A stretch of DNA of 64,000 nt from Flavobacterium sp. (GTDB taxonomy: Bacteria; Bacteroidota; Bacteroidia; Flavobacteriales; Flavobacteriaceae), in contig JADKBW010000002.1 in the NCBI GenBank assembly GCA_016714905.1, forward strand, positions 244,032 to 308,031, in the 5' to 3' direction. The notes beneath the pieces are model-generated. The model ran no database searches and was not told the origin of the DNA. It saw only the letters and a list, made by a program, of their open reading frames with translations. A program made the translations under genes and the position numbers. Positions within the stretch are counted from its first letter, which is position 1. Every line of letters starts with the position of its first letter. Of this stretch, positions 45,674-55,736 are shown piece after piece.

Positions 45674-48600
45674 TTTTTTTTCAATCGATTCTATTAGTTT
45701 TTCAAAGGCTTTAATTTTTGCGTTTTGTTCTTTTATCGCTTCAATTAATAAAGGTGTAAGAGCAGCATAATCAACAAAGTACTCTCCACTTTCGTTTGTC
45801 TGAATTGCCTCTGGTAAAATTTGTTCGATTTCTTGAGCCAAAACTCCACTTGCTGAAACTGACTTTTGACCTTTTTCAATTTCTGTTTGACTCCGTTTAT
45901 ACTGGTACGTATACCCTGAAATTTTCGTGATTTTATCACTAGCATTTTCAATTCTAACAATATTCTCCTTTTTGTTTTTATCAGACACTTGGAAATACTG
46001 ACCGTTTGCCGCTATATAAGCTACTTCAGCTCCATTGTCATATGGATTTCCGTTATTGTCAGACCATTGGTCTTCATCTAAAATACGTAATTGACGGTTG
46101 CCATCTCCTGGTGACCAAATAGAAACATTATCGCCATCACCACGAATGCCACCTGTTTCATTTCCCCCGCTACTATCCTGAGTTGATAACATAAAATATC
46201 CTGTTCCTGTTCCAAAATTTAAGTTTGCATCATCACTATGAATATAGAGATTGCTGTTTTTAACTTGCATTTCTGAACCGGCGACTGTGGTAGAATTGAC
46301 TCTGAAATTTCCATTGATTCGTGCTAAATCATTGTCAAATTCACCATAAATTAATGGCGTTGCTGCGTTGCTGTTTTCAATGTATAATTTATTAGAACCT
46401 GTTTCAGAATAGCCTGCTTGATAACCAATGGCTACGTTACCTGATCCAGAAATATTATTAAATAATGTAGAATGACCTAGTGTCGTATTGTTATTTGAAC
46501 CTGTATTGGTATATAAACTGTTTGCGCCAATTACTGTGTTGTAGCTTCCAAAGGTTGCATTTGCCATGGTATTAACTCCATTTGCTGTGTTTTCATTGCC
46601 TGACATTTTATAAAGTGAACTGTGTCCAGTTGCTGAATTATAGTTTCCAGCAGATGTTAGAGGAACTCCGCTCATTGCACTAGCTCCTACAGCAGAATTA
46701 TAACTCCCAGAAGTATTTTGATTCAAAGAAGCGATACCTATTCCAACATTTTCTTCACCTGTACTATTAAAAGCAACAGAGGCAGCTCCTACTGCTGTGT
46801 TATTGCTTCCACTGTAATTATGGTAAAGAGCATTTAATCCAATTGCAGTGTTTTGTATACCAGAATAATTTGCTTTAAGTGATCCTTCGCCGTTTGCGGT
46901 ATTATAACTTCCAGTATAGTTATTTAAAAGAGCTTCATGTCCAACTGCTGTGTTATTAGAACCTGATGCATTGTTTTTGAGAGCAGAATGTCCATAAGCT
47001 ACATTAAAGTTTCCATTGCTATAACGAAGTGTTTCAAATCCAGTAGCTGTATTTTTAACTCCTGTTGTATTTGTATAAAGTGAAAATGAACCATTTGCTG
47101 TATTTTGAAAACCTGTTGTATTGTTATAAAGCGCAGAATTCCCTATTGCTACATTATTATATCCTGATGAAATTGAAAATAGTGATTGATAACCAACTCC
47201 TGTATTAGAATAACCAGTATTATTGGCAGGAGTTACCGAACCTCTTAATGCTTCGTATCCAACAGCAACATTTTGATTAATGAAAGCGGTAGTTGTGCTA
47301 TTAGCGTTTTGCATAGCATTTGTACCAATTGCCGTAGCATTTGAACCAGCTCTGTTAGAATTTAACGATTGAAAACCTATGGCAACATTATTTTCTCCTA
47401 CTGTGTTAAAAAAAAGTGATGATCTACCACTTGCGGTGTTATTTACTCCTGTTGTATTTGAATACAATGCTGATTTTCCATTTGCAGTATTGTTTATTCC
47501 TGTCGTGTTTTCTCGAAGCGCAAAAGCTCCATTTGCTGTATTATTAATTCCTTCTGTGTTAACACGAAGAGCATAATATCCAGTTGCTGTGTTATCACCT
47601 CCTATTGTGTTTTTTTCGAGTGCTAATTCTCCAATTGCTGTGTTGCCACTTCCTGTAGTGTTAGTGTAAAGTGCTGAATTTCCAATAGCTATATTGGAAC
47701 TACCACCAGAGTTATAAAGTGTATTTGAACCAATTGCGATATTATAACTTCCAGTTGGGATTAATGAACATTTAAGGCTTGATACCCAACAGTACGTTTT
47801 GAATTTCAAATATTATTTGGGTGTTATTTGTAACCCTTTTAATGCTTCATAGCCTACGGCATTTTGATCCTGCAAAATTAGTTGTTGTATCTTGCGAGAC
47901 GGCCTATTGCAACAGCTTTGTAGAACCTGTTTGTTTTTGAAGCGATTAGCCCCTATTGAAGTGTTATTGTCTCCAATTGTATTAAAGTAAAGTGCCAAAA
48001 CTCCCGTCGCGGTATTATAATTACCCGAAGTGTTTGAATATAGCGCACTAGCTCCATTTGCGGTGTTATTAATTCCCTAATATTTTCTAAGAACGAACTT
48101 GCTCCATTCGCAGTGTTATTTTGCCCAAATTTGCTTTTATAAAGCGCATAAGCTCCGTTTGCTGTATTATTACTTCCCGTTGTGTTTGCGGCAAGTGCAC
48201 TATATCCCGTCGCTGTGTTAATATTACCCAATGTATTTGACAAAAGTGAAGCAAATCGTTTGCAGTATTACTAACTCCCGTTGTGTTTTGCAGCAAGTGC
48301 ATCAACTCCATTTGCCGTATTATTTGTTCCTGTTGTATTTACGGAAAATGCATTCTGACCAAAAGCAGTATTATTTATTGAAATTAAACCTGATTTTAAA
48401 GTATTCCTTTTAAAAACCACATCAACATCATCTGTAGTTCCGATAAAATTTGTAGTGGCACTAGTTCCAGCATTTCCCGTCAAACCCCAACCAGAATTGG
48501 CTCCAATGCCTTTCCAAGAGGTTGATGGATTGTCCCAATAATAAAAACCTGATTTGTTAACAGGTGTGGTCAAAAAAACCATCATGCCGTTTTGTAGCGA

Positions 48601-49675
48601 ACCTGGATTTATAATCGGAAAGGTATCCACTTTAGGAATAATAATGCCGTCAGAATTGTTCGGATTGGCTTGATTTGATGCATTGATCTGCAGCTTGGCA
48701 TTGGGCGAAGGTTCATTAATACCAATTCTAGCAAATGAAGAAGCATTCATAGCAGCGCCATAAATCACATTGCCAATAGAAAGTTGGTTGCTGGCAGTCG
48801 CATTGGGAACGTTAGCATTGGCACCAAAAGTAGTGTTATTTGAGCCAGTAGTAATTAGATTACCTGAAGAATATCCTACAGCGGTGTTGTTTTGTCCAGC
48901 AGAATTCTGTTGCAGCGCATGTCACCAAGCACCAGGTGTTATTGATGCCATCAAAATTGAATTCTACACCTGAAAGTTATTAAGATTCCACACTTACGGC
49001 ACCATTCGATCGGGAAAATTATTCGACATAGCATTGCCAGTCAATCGCTGAGATGTTTGAAGTGCCTCAAGTAAAGTCCGCAAACCAATTGCTGCGGTGG
49101 TTAAACTTCCTGTAATTGCTGTTGAAAAAGGCCTTGACAACGCCAGAACATTTTAATCCCGAACTGTAGATTGAATTCATTGAATGACCTCCACAAGCAG
49201 GATTTGGTGTCTTACTCGCATGGCAAAATCTTTCCGGTTGCTGATTCATCCAAATGACCAATTTGTAGGCTCCTATTTTTCCTGAAACAGTAACATTCCT
49301 TCTAAAACGTGACATCATTTATATTGTTTGGCGCAGAGTTCCGCCTAATTCATCCAATCATCGTCCCAACCTTTAGCGCCGCCAATGCCTTTCCATTGCG
49401 GTGTTCCGGTATTGTCCCAATAGTAAAACCCGGGTGCTTTTCCCGCTGAAATCGTGGTAAGATAAACCATCATGCCTTGTTGTGCGGCCGTTGGATTGGT
49501 TAATGGGAAAGGCATCTATTTTCGGAATTAAAATTCCGTCGGTATTTGTTGGCGTGGCTTGGTTACTCGAGCGAACATCTAGTTGCGCATTGGGCGATGT
49601 CGTGTTGATGCCGACTTGAGAAAACCCATCAATGGCAATACAACACAAACTTAAAAACAGTACAATCTTTCTCAT
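45659..49675 (-). pseudogene. Fibre protein 3: YadA-like shaft plus S74 domain, composite and heavily frameshifted 5' part
   Basis: The 5' end (ATG 49675) encodes signal peptide MRKIVLFLSLCCIAIDGFSQ and the shared N-terminal domain up to ~49373. From there to ~48900 no frame is kept for long, although pieces such as TGSLTTAAIGLRTLLEA and QNNTAVGYSSGNLITTG are readable. Around 48760 a second N-terminal-type domain begins inside the gene (IGINEPSPNAKLQINASNQ, DGIIIPKVDTFP, GMMVFLTT, GFYYWDN). Several shifts follow (48270, 48090, 47950, 47810), then 47809-45659 is open: ~25 head repeats (NTAxGxxAL..N.TG..N), a non-repeated stalk (YIENSNAATPLIYGEFD, DDANLNFGTGTGY), and an S74 domain (VSDKNKKENI, GVLAQEIEQILPEAI). 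The double N-terminal domain suggests fusion of two fibre genes or recombination between them; misassembly is possible. Confidence 0.72.
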
Positions 49676-49692
49676 GACTTTTAATTTATACA

Positions 49693-49700
49693 CAAAAGTG
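49693..49700 (-). promoter_or_regulatory. -7-like box CACTTTTG before fibre gene 3
   Basis: One mismatch to TAnnTTTG, 17 nt before the start at 49675. Confidence 0.45.
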
Positions 49701-49728
49701 ACTCTTGTTTTCGGGCTAAAAAACCACC

Positions 49729-49761
49729 AATAGACCAATGCGCATTTAAATAGATGAACGA
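49729..49761 (+). promoter_or_regulatory. 20-bp-spaced direct repeat AATAGAnnAAnG, candidate LytTR operator 3
   Basis: AATAGACCAATGC at 49729 and AATAGATGAACGA at 49749, exactly 20 bp apart, 36 bp from the TTTTG box of the fibre gene as in module 2. Sequence differs between modules while geometry is kept, as expected if each regulator recognises its own site. Confidence 0.6.
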
Positions 49762-49787
49762 CTGAATCTTTGGTGTTTCTTTTTTTA

Positions 49788-49795
49788 TATATTTG
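49788..49795 (+). promoter_or_regulatory. Bacteroidota -7 box TATATTTG before LytTR gene 3
   Basis: Full match to TAnnTTTG, 18 nt before ATG 49814. Confidence 0.65.
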
Positions 49796-49813
49796 ATTCA
49801 ACCATAATTAACC

Positions 49814-50517
49814 ATGGAAAAGTTGCATTGCATTATTGTTGACGACGACGAAATCGACAGATTGACTGTTGTTTCTTACGCAAAGGTTTAAATTCAAATG
49901 TTGCGGCGTTTTTGCTTCAGCGAAAGATGCGTGTCACTTGTTGCAAAGATGATTCAAAAATAGATGTATTTTTTTTAGATATCGAAATGCCCGAAGAAAG
50001 CGGATTAGAATTGCGAAAGAAAGCAGCCGAAGTTCCGGTTTGTATTTTTATCACAGCACATCCCGAACACGCGGTGGAAAGTTTCGAATTAGACACTTTA
50101 GATTTTATCGTCAAACCTCTAAAACTTGATCGTTTTTCGCAAACAATAAAGCGCATTGAGGAATTCATGGAAATCAAACACAAAGCGTTGCTTTTCGAGT
50201 CGAGTATTGGTGGCGACACGATTTACATCAAAGAAGGGCATGAGCAAACCAAAGTAAAACTGCACGATATTCTTTACCTCGAAGCATTGAAGGATTATAC
50301 TTTAATCGTGACTTCTCAGAAACGGCATTGCGTTCTATCGAGCATTGGCAATTTGTTGAAGGAAGATCATTTTCAGTCATTCATTAGAACGCATCGCAGT
50401 TTTGCCGTGCAGAAACAGTATATCAAAAAAATCTTAACCAATGACGTACTGCTAAATAATGATGTTCTGATACCGATTGGCAGAAGCCATAAAGAAAGTT
50501 TAAAAATGCTGCTGTAA
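49814..50517 (+). pseudogene. LytTR response regulator 3, frameshifts in the first 50 codons
   Basis: Opens MEKLHCIIVDDDEIDRLTVVSYAK, then two or more shifts at ~49888-49960; from there the frame is clean to 50517. REC: FFLDIEMPEESGLE (phospho-Asp), ITAHPEHAVESFE, IVKPLKLDRF. LytTR: YDILYLEALKDYT equivalent HDILYLEALKDYT, SFIRTHRSFAVQKQYIKKI complete, IPIGRSHKES. The DNA-binding part is intact, so if the early shifts are sequence errors this regulator works. Seventeen nt separate it from kinase 3. Confidence 0.85.
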
Positions 50518-50534
50518 CATTCAAAAATTGACTT

Positions 50535-52525
50535 ATGAAATCTATTTTTTTGATTGTTGGATGCTTTTGCTGTTTTCAGATTTGGTCCCAAAACCTTTCC
50601 TACAAAGATGTTGATTCATTATTGATCGTATTAAAAACACAACGTGATGATTCCTTGAAATGCAAAAACCACAATGCGATTTCTCGTCTTTACGTGTATA
50701 AAAACGGTGCTGATGGCATGCGTTACGGTAAGCTAGGTTTGCTATTAGCGCAAAAAATAAATTGGCAAAAAGGTATTGCAATGTCACATATAAGTCCTGG
50801 AATGCATCTGATTTCGAATGGCAATTATTCGATGGCATCTCAAGAGTTGTTCAAAGCTGAGGCAATATGTAGGCAATTGAAAGACCAAGAAAATTTGGCA
50901 CGCACATTCAACCAAATGGGCATTTTGAAGGCAAATCTTTCACGGTTTCCCGAATCATTAGACTATTTTTTTAAATCACTTAAACTCTTTGAGTCGCTAA
51001 AAAAAGGCGATTTCAGACTTAGCGTAGCCAGTTGCCACGAAAATATAGGAACCGTCTACAACATTAATAACAGGAATGAAAAAGCGATAGAAAATTATAA
51101 GAAGGCGATTGCTATTTTAGAGCGAATTGAAGAGTATGAATTAGAACATGCAATGAATATCGCTAATCTTGGCACCATTTATCAAAAGCAGAAAAACTAT
51201 GGAATGGCCATCGTAAATTACAAGACCGCAGAAAAAAAGTTGCTGCGATTGCAAGATAGTTTCGGACTCGCATTCGTCAACAGTTGGTTAGGATCGGCTT
51301 ACTTGGAGCAAAAAAAATATGATCTAAGTATCGAGAAATCGAAGAAAGCTGTTAGTATTATTGGTAAAAGTGGTGATAAGGAATTGATGACAACCACCGT
51401 TCATAATCTGGGATATGCACAATTAAAAAAAGCGATGTCATCAAGCAGCAATCATGAATTGAATGATGCGTTCGGGAACTTATCGACTTCTTTAAAAATG
51501 CATTTAGAATTAGGCAATCACGAAGGACTAATTAAGGATTATTTGCATTTGTCTGATTACTATAAATTCAAAAAAGATTTTGCAAAAAGTCTAGAGAGTA
51601 TCGAAATGCATTTGGCTTATAAGGATTCCGTATTCAATTTTAAAAACAAACAATCGCTACAAAACCTCGAAGACCAACGAACTATAGATATCAAAAATAA
51701 AGAAATTCAAATCAATAAACTCTCGATTGAATCGAAAGAAAAACAGAAATGGTATTTCATATTAGGGATATTATTACTCGCAATCATTGGAAGTTTGCTG
51801 TTTTACCAAAGTCGAAATCGCAAAAAGACCAACGAAAAGTTACAGCTTTTAAACGCCGAATTAGACCAAGCCAATAAAGTAAAACAAGATTTTTTAGTAT
51901 TTTGAATCATGATTTGCGGAGTCCAGTTTCGAACTTAATTCACTTCTTACACCTACAAAAAGAAAGTCCAGAATTATTAGATGAAGAAAGCAAAAAACGC
52001 TTGGAGAACAAGACAATCCTTGGCGCTGAAAATCTTTTAACTTCAATGGAAGACATCCTATTATGGAGCAAAGGACAAATGGAAAACTTCGCGCCGAAAA
52101 TGAAGAAAGTCGCCGTAAATTCCTTGTTTGAAGATACGAGTAAACATTTTTCGAGCGAAGAAAAAGTAGCAATCACATTCGAAAACATTGAAAACATTGA
52201 AATCACTACCGACGAAAATTACCTCAAAACCATCATAAGAAATCTAACAGGAAATGCCATCAAAGCACTAGATAAAACAGAGCATCCAACCATTCAATGG
52301 AAAGCTTGGCAGGAAAATAATCAAACATTCCTTTCCATTACAGACAATGGTATAGGAGCAACACAAGATCAGTTTAAAGCGTTGTATGATGATAACGAAG
52401 TTGTTGGCATTCAAACAGGATTGGGATTGCACTTGATTCGTGATTTGGCTAAAGCGATTGATTGCAAAATCGAGGTCAAATCTAATTTAAAAGAAGGCAC
52501 TACATTTACTTTAATTTTTCCATAA
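50535..52525 (+). pseudogene. TPR sensor histidine kinase 3, one homopolymer frameshift at 51890
   Basis: A ~662-residue kinase in two pieces. The six-T run at 51890-51895 needs seven T to read KQDFFSILNHDLRSPV as in paralogues, so a sequence error is likely. Order: signal peptide (ends IWSQ), TPRs (TFNQMGILKANLSRFPESL, CHENIGTVYNINNRNEKAI, NIANLGTIYQKQKNYGMAI), coiled coil, transmembrane helix (WYFILGILLLAIIGSLLFY), HisKA (LNHDLRSPVSNL), HATPase (NLTGNAIKAL, TDNGIG, GLGLHLIRDLAKAI). Note G1 reads DNGIG here but DNGPG in kinases 1 and 2. Partner of regulator 3. Confidence 0.88.
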
Positions 52526-52575
52526 AAAAAGGCCCGACTTGCATCGAACCTTTCTTTAAAATTATTACAAAGCGT

Positions 52576-52887
52576 TTAAACCGCTAGCATGTCAGCATAT
52601 GTTTGTTTTGGCGCTACACCAACTTGTCTTCCTACGACTTCTCCGTTTTGAAACACCAAAACTGTTGGAATATTTCTAACGCCGTATTTCGCAGCAAACT
52701 CTTGATTCGCATCTACATCTACTTTTCCGATTACGGCTTTGCCCGCAAATTCTTCACTGATTTCGTCAATGATCGGACCTACCATTCTACACGGACCGCA
52801 CCATGCTGCCCAAAAGTCAACCATTACTGGTTTATCTGATTTTAATACTACTTCTTCAAAAGTAGCATCGGTTATTGCTAAAGCCAT
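52576..52887 (-). CDS. trxA: Thioredoxin
   Basis: A 103-residue classical thioredoxin. Active site WAAWCGPCRM at residues ~28-37, the buried Asp in VMVDFW, the cis-Pro loop RNIPTVLVF (~residue 72-80) and end GVAPKQTYADML. No signal peptide: cytoplasmic dithiol reductant for reductases and protein disulfides. It stands alone, converging on kinase 3 and divergent from the lipoprotein gene at 53263. A structured AGCTCCT element on the same strand lies ~120 nt upstream and could be in its 5' region. Confidence 0.96.
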   Translation of the reverse strand: MALAITDATFEEVVLKSDKPVMVDFWAAWCGPCRMVGPIIDEISEEFAGKAVIGKVDVDANQEFAAKYGVRNIPTVLVFQNGEVVGRQVGVAPKQTYADMLAV

Positions 52888-53010
52888 AGTTTCTTTATTA
52901 AATTATTCGAAGCCAAAATTAGCGATTTATTTTCATTGATAGCCGCTTCCAAATTTTTTTTGACTATACGCCCATTGCCATAGGTTATTTTTGATTTCTT
53001 TAAGATTTTT

Positions 53011-53153
53011 AGGAGCTTGAATCCCGCTATACGCAGTATCTTTTATTGTTTTATAAAACTTTCATCCAAGAAAGGTGGAACCTCTAAAAACAATAAAAGG
53101 ATACTTGCTGCACACGAGCGAAGCGAACTGGCGAAGCAATCGGGGCTAGGGTT
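53011..53153 (-). repeat. Structured intergenic element ending AGCTCCT, copy 3
   Basis: On the minus strand: CCCTAGCCCCGATTGC, a long stem with TATCCTTTTATTG pairing CAATAAAAGATA, then TAGCGGGATTCAAGCTCCT. It takes up most of the 375-bp gap between trxA and the gene at 53263. No gene is seen in the rest of that gap. Confidence 0.65.
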
Positions 53154-53217
53154 TTTCGTCGCGAAACGGTTACTGTTATAATTTTAAATTTTGTCTTTTA
53201 CAAATAACAAAAAAGTA

Positions 53218-53225
53218 TATATTTG
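53218..53225 (+). promoter_or_regulatory. Bacteroidota -7 box TATATTTG
   Basis: Full consensus match, 37 nt before the lipoprotein start at 53263. Confidence 0.6.
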
Positions 53226-53262
53226 ATTTCTCAATTTATTACACTTTAAACTATAAAAACCA

Positions 53263-54239
53263 ATGAATCGTATAAAAACCCTATTGAGCACTTTCGCTTT
53301 GTCAATATTAATTTTCTCTTGTACTGGCGATAACGAAACCACAACAACAGACACAGCGGCTACTCCACAATTACGAACAACAACCCCAAAACGTTTCCTA
53401 TTTGACGCGACCAAAGCACAAACTGCTGAAATGCCGATTGGGTAATTTGCGAAAACACCAGTGGAACACCAATCCGTTTCCCAAATCCATTACAAAGTAC
53501 CGTTACAGCAACTACTCTAGAGAATTACTGGAGAGGCGGCATCTCCGCATGGGGAATTGCATTAGCAAAAGAAGGGCATTCAGTAGAAACTTTAGCGCCA
53601 GGTGCGTCTATTACTTATGGTAGCACAACCAATGCGCAAGATTTATCCAATTATGATGTATATGTGGTAGATGAACCTAATATACTTTTTACGACAGCAC
53701 AAAAAACAGCAATTATCAATTTTGTAAAAAATGGTGGCGGCCTCTTTATGATTGCCAATCACAACGGATCTGACAGAAATAGTGACGGAAAAGATTCGGC
53801 AGCAGTTTGGAATAATTTGATGACCTCCAATTCTGTGCAATCCAATCCATTTGGCTTAGCAGTAGAATTGGTCAATTTCTCTCAAACAACGACCAACATC
53901 TTAAACGACGCAACCAACAAGATACTAAATGGATCTCAAGGTGCGGTAACACAGTTGAAATTTAGTGCAGGCGCTTCCATCAAAATAACGCCATCTGCCA
54001 ATGCCTCTGTAAAAGGACTAATTTGGAAAACTGGTTTAGCGAAAACCAGCACAACTGGCGTAATGTGCGCTTCATCAACTTACTTCAATGGAAGAGTTGT
54101 TTTAATCACCGATAGCTCTCCAGCGGATGATGGAACAGGAAATCCTAGCGATAATTTGTATCCTGGTTGGACAGAAGTCAGCGGAAACCATTCGCGTTTG
54201 CATTTGAACGCCTCATATTGGTTAGCAAAATTGCAATAA
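53263..54239 (+). pseudogene. Secreted lipoprotein with GATase1/GIFT-like domain, one homopolymer frameshift at ~53430
   Basis: A ~325-residue protein. Lipoprotein signal ends LIFSC (Cys ~20), followed by a Thr-rich linker (TTTTDTAAT). The A run at 53429-53431 needs one more A to continue AENADWVICENTSGTP; after that the frame is open to 54239. The core YDVYVVDEPN..FTTAQKTAI, FVKNGGGLFMIANH and VVLITDSSPADDG resembles the glutamine-amidotransferase-like (GIFT/ThuA-type) fold used by several Bacteroidota envelope proteins, without an evident catalytic Cys. Function unknown. Confidence 0.75.
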
Positions 54240-54271
54240 AAAATACTTAATAAAACAAACTATTATATCTC

Positions 54272-54279
54272 TATATTTG
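54272..54279 (+). promoter_or_regulatory. Bacteroidota -7 box TATATTTG
   Basis: Full match, 37 nt before the TTG start at 54317; it supports transcription beginning close to this start even though no ATG is available. Confidence 0.6.
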
Positions 54280-54316
54280 CTTTCAGAAATATTAAAACTT
54301 CTTAAGGCTATTTTTC

Positions 54317-55714
54317 TTGTTTAATTACTTTTCTTTTGTAAAACATCCATTCATTGTCAATTTTTCAATTGATAAAAATTACTTTTTGTTTTTATTTATA
54401 CATGTAATACTTGGTTGTATCCTGTATTTTTTTCCTGGATTAGGGTTTCTATTCGGAATCTGTGTTACTCTATTTGGATTAATCTATGTAATTCTTACTA
54501 AAAACAAGAACAATGAAATTCTTCATGTAGCTGCTTATACAATTGGCAGCGAAGTTTTACTAAGAATGACAAATGGCTTTCTAAGTTTTGAATTTGCGAA
54601 ATACAGTCTAATTTTATTTGCGCTATTAGGTATTTTCTATAGTGGTTACTCCAAAAAATCAATCCTTTATTTGGTTTATATTTTGTTGTTAATTCCGAGT
54701 ATTGTCCTTGAATATGATTTATTAAAGATGACAAGAAGCACCTATAATCATATTGTATTTGAACTTTTAGGGCCTATCGCTTTGGGTATTGTATCAATTT
54801 ACACCTATAATAAAAAAATTACTTTTACTGAATTAAATAGCATTTTGCTTAGAATTGGGTTTCCAATATTGTCATGCGGTATATATGTGTTTTTGTACAG
54901 CCCTGAACCTAGTATTATAACAAGTGTCGAATCTAATTCAAGTTTTTCTGGAGGATATGGCCCAAATCAAGTTGCAACTACGTTAGGCATGGGAATGTTT
55001 GTCTATTTTTTTCAGTTTATATTGAAATCTACAACTAAAATTCGATTTGTAATTAACCTACTTCTCTTTTCTTTTTTTAGTTATATTGGATTATTAACTT
55101 TCTCAAGAGGTGGAATAATTACTGGTTTTGTGACCTGCTTAGTATTGTTATTTTTCGTTTTTATAAATTCTAAAGATTATGGAAAACGAAAAGCTAAACA
55201 TGGATTCATATATTTAATAGCGGTTTCTATTGCAATCCTATCATTGATCAACTTTCAGACAAATGGACTCATAGAAAAAAGATATACCAACAAAGATCAT
55301 TTAGGTCGGTTAAAAAGAGATAAATCAATGGATCGCAAAGAATTGGCGAAAGAAGAAATTAATTTATTTGTAAAAAATCCTCTAGTGGGAGTTGGTGTAG
55401 GTAATGGAAATCAAATACGTGAAATTAAATTTGGAAATAAAGTAAATTCACATGACGAGTTAACGCGTTTGTTAGCGGAGCATGGTAGTTTAGGATTAAT
55501 CAATATCATCATTCTAATTTTCATGCCCTTGAGGTTATTCTTTAAGTTTAAAGAGAATCTTTTTATAATTATTTTCTTCACATTTTGGTTCCTCACGATA
55601 AACCATTCAGGAATGAGAATTGCGGCACCAGCATTTTTTTACGCCCTGATGCTTTTAAAAGTAAGTACAGATGACGAGCCGTTTTTCTGTAGGGAAACTT
55701 CGCCTAACATTTAA
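54317..55714 (+). CDS. O-antigen ligase/polymerase-type membrane protein
   Basis: A 465-residue polytopic protein with about eleven predicted helices. The large periplasmic loop holds the family pattern NPLVGVGVGNGN and VNSHDELTRLLAEHGSLGL, the H.E/L-AE-G region of Wzy_C/O-antigen ligase (WaaL) proteins, preceded by LTFSRGGIITG. Such enzymes join lipid-linked glycans on the periplasmic side. The start is uncertain: no in-frame ATG precedes the first helix, so TTG 54317 is used; a lost upstream ATG through a frameshift is also possible. No other O-antigen genes flank it. Confidence 0.8.
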   Translation: MFNYFSFVKHPFIVNFSIDKNYFLFLFIHVILGCILYFFPGLGFLFGICVTLFGLIYVILTKNKNNEILHVAAYTIGSEVLLRMTNGFLSFEFAKYSLILFALLGIFYSGYSKKSILYLVYILLLIPSIVLEYDLLKMTRSTYNHIVFELLGPIALGIVSIYTYNKKITFTELNSILLRIGFPILSCGIYVFLYSPEPSIITSVESNSSFSGGYGPNQVATTLGMGMFVYFFQFILKSTTKIRFVINLLLFSFFSYIGLLTFSRGGIITGFVTCLVLLFFVFINSKDYGKRKAKHGFIYLIAVSIAILSLINFQTNGLIEKRYTNKDHLGRLKRDKSMDRKELAKEEINLFVKNPLVGVGVGNGNQIREIKFGNKVNSHDELTRLLAEHGSLGLINIIILIFMPLRLFFKFKENLFIIIFFTFWFLTINHSGMRIAAPAFFYALMLLKVSTDDEPFFCRETSPNI

Positions 55715-55736
55715 ATAGAATTAGAATTGTTGGAAG

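Noticed and set aside
48770..48973. Plus-strand frame between fibre 3 segments
   Set aside because: The minus strand here encodes fibre residues (NNTAVGYSSGN, TTFGANANVPNATASN); the plus-strand reading is a shadow.
51880..51910. Programmed frameshift in kinase 3
   Set aside because: A slippery T run is present, but kinase 2 is in frame at the equivalent codons and many other genes in the window show the same one-base homopolymer defect.
35365..52525. S74 and tail-fibre-like domains as evidence for a prophage
   Set aside because: No capsid, terminase, portal, integrase or lysis genes are present, and each fibre has a signal peptide and a regulator pair. S74 chaperone domains also occur on bacterial surface fibres.
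52525..52560. Terminator between kinase 3 and trxA
   Set aside because: AAAGG/CCTTT flank a GC-containing segment, but the stem is only about five pairs with mismatches; too weak to list as a terminator.
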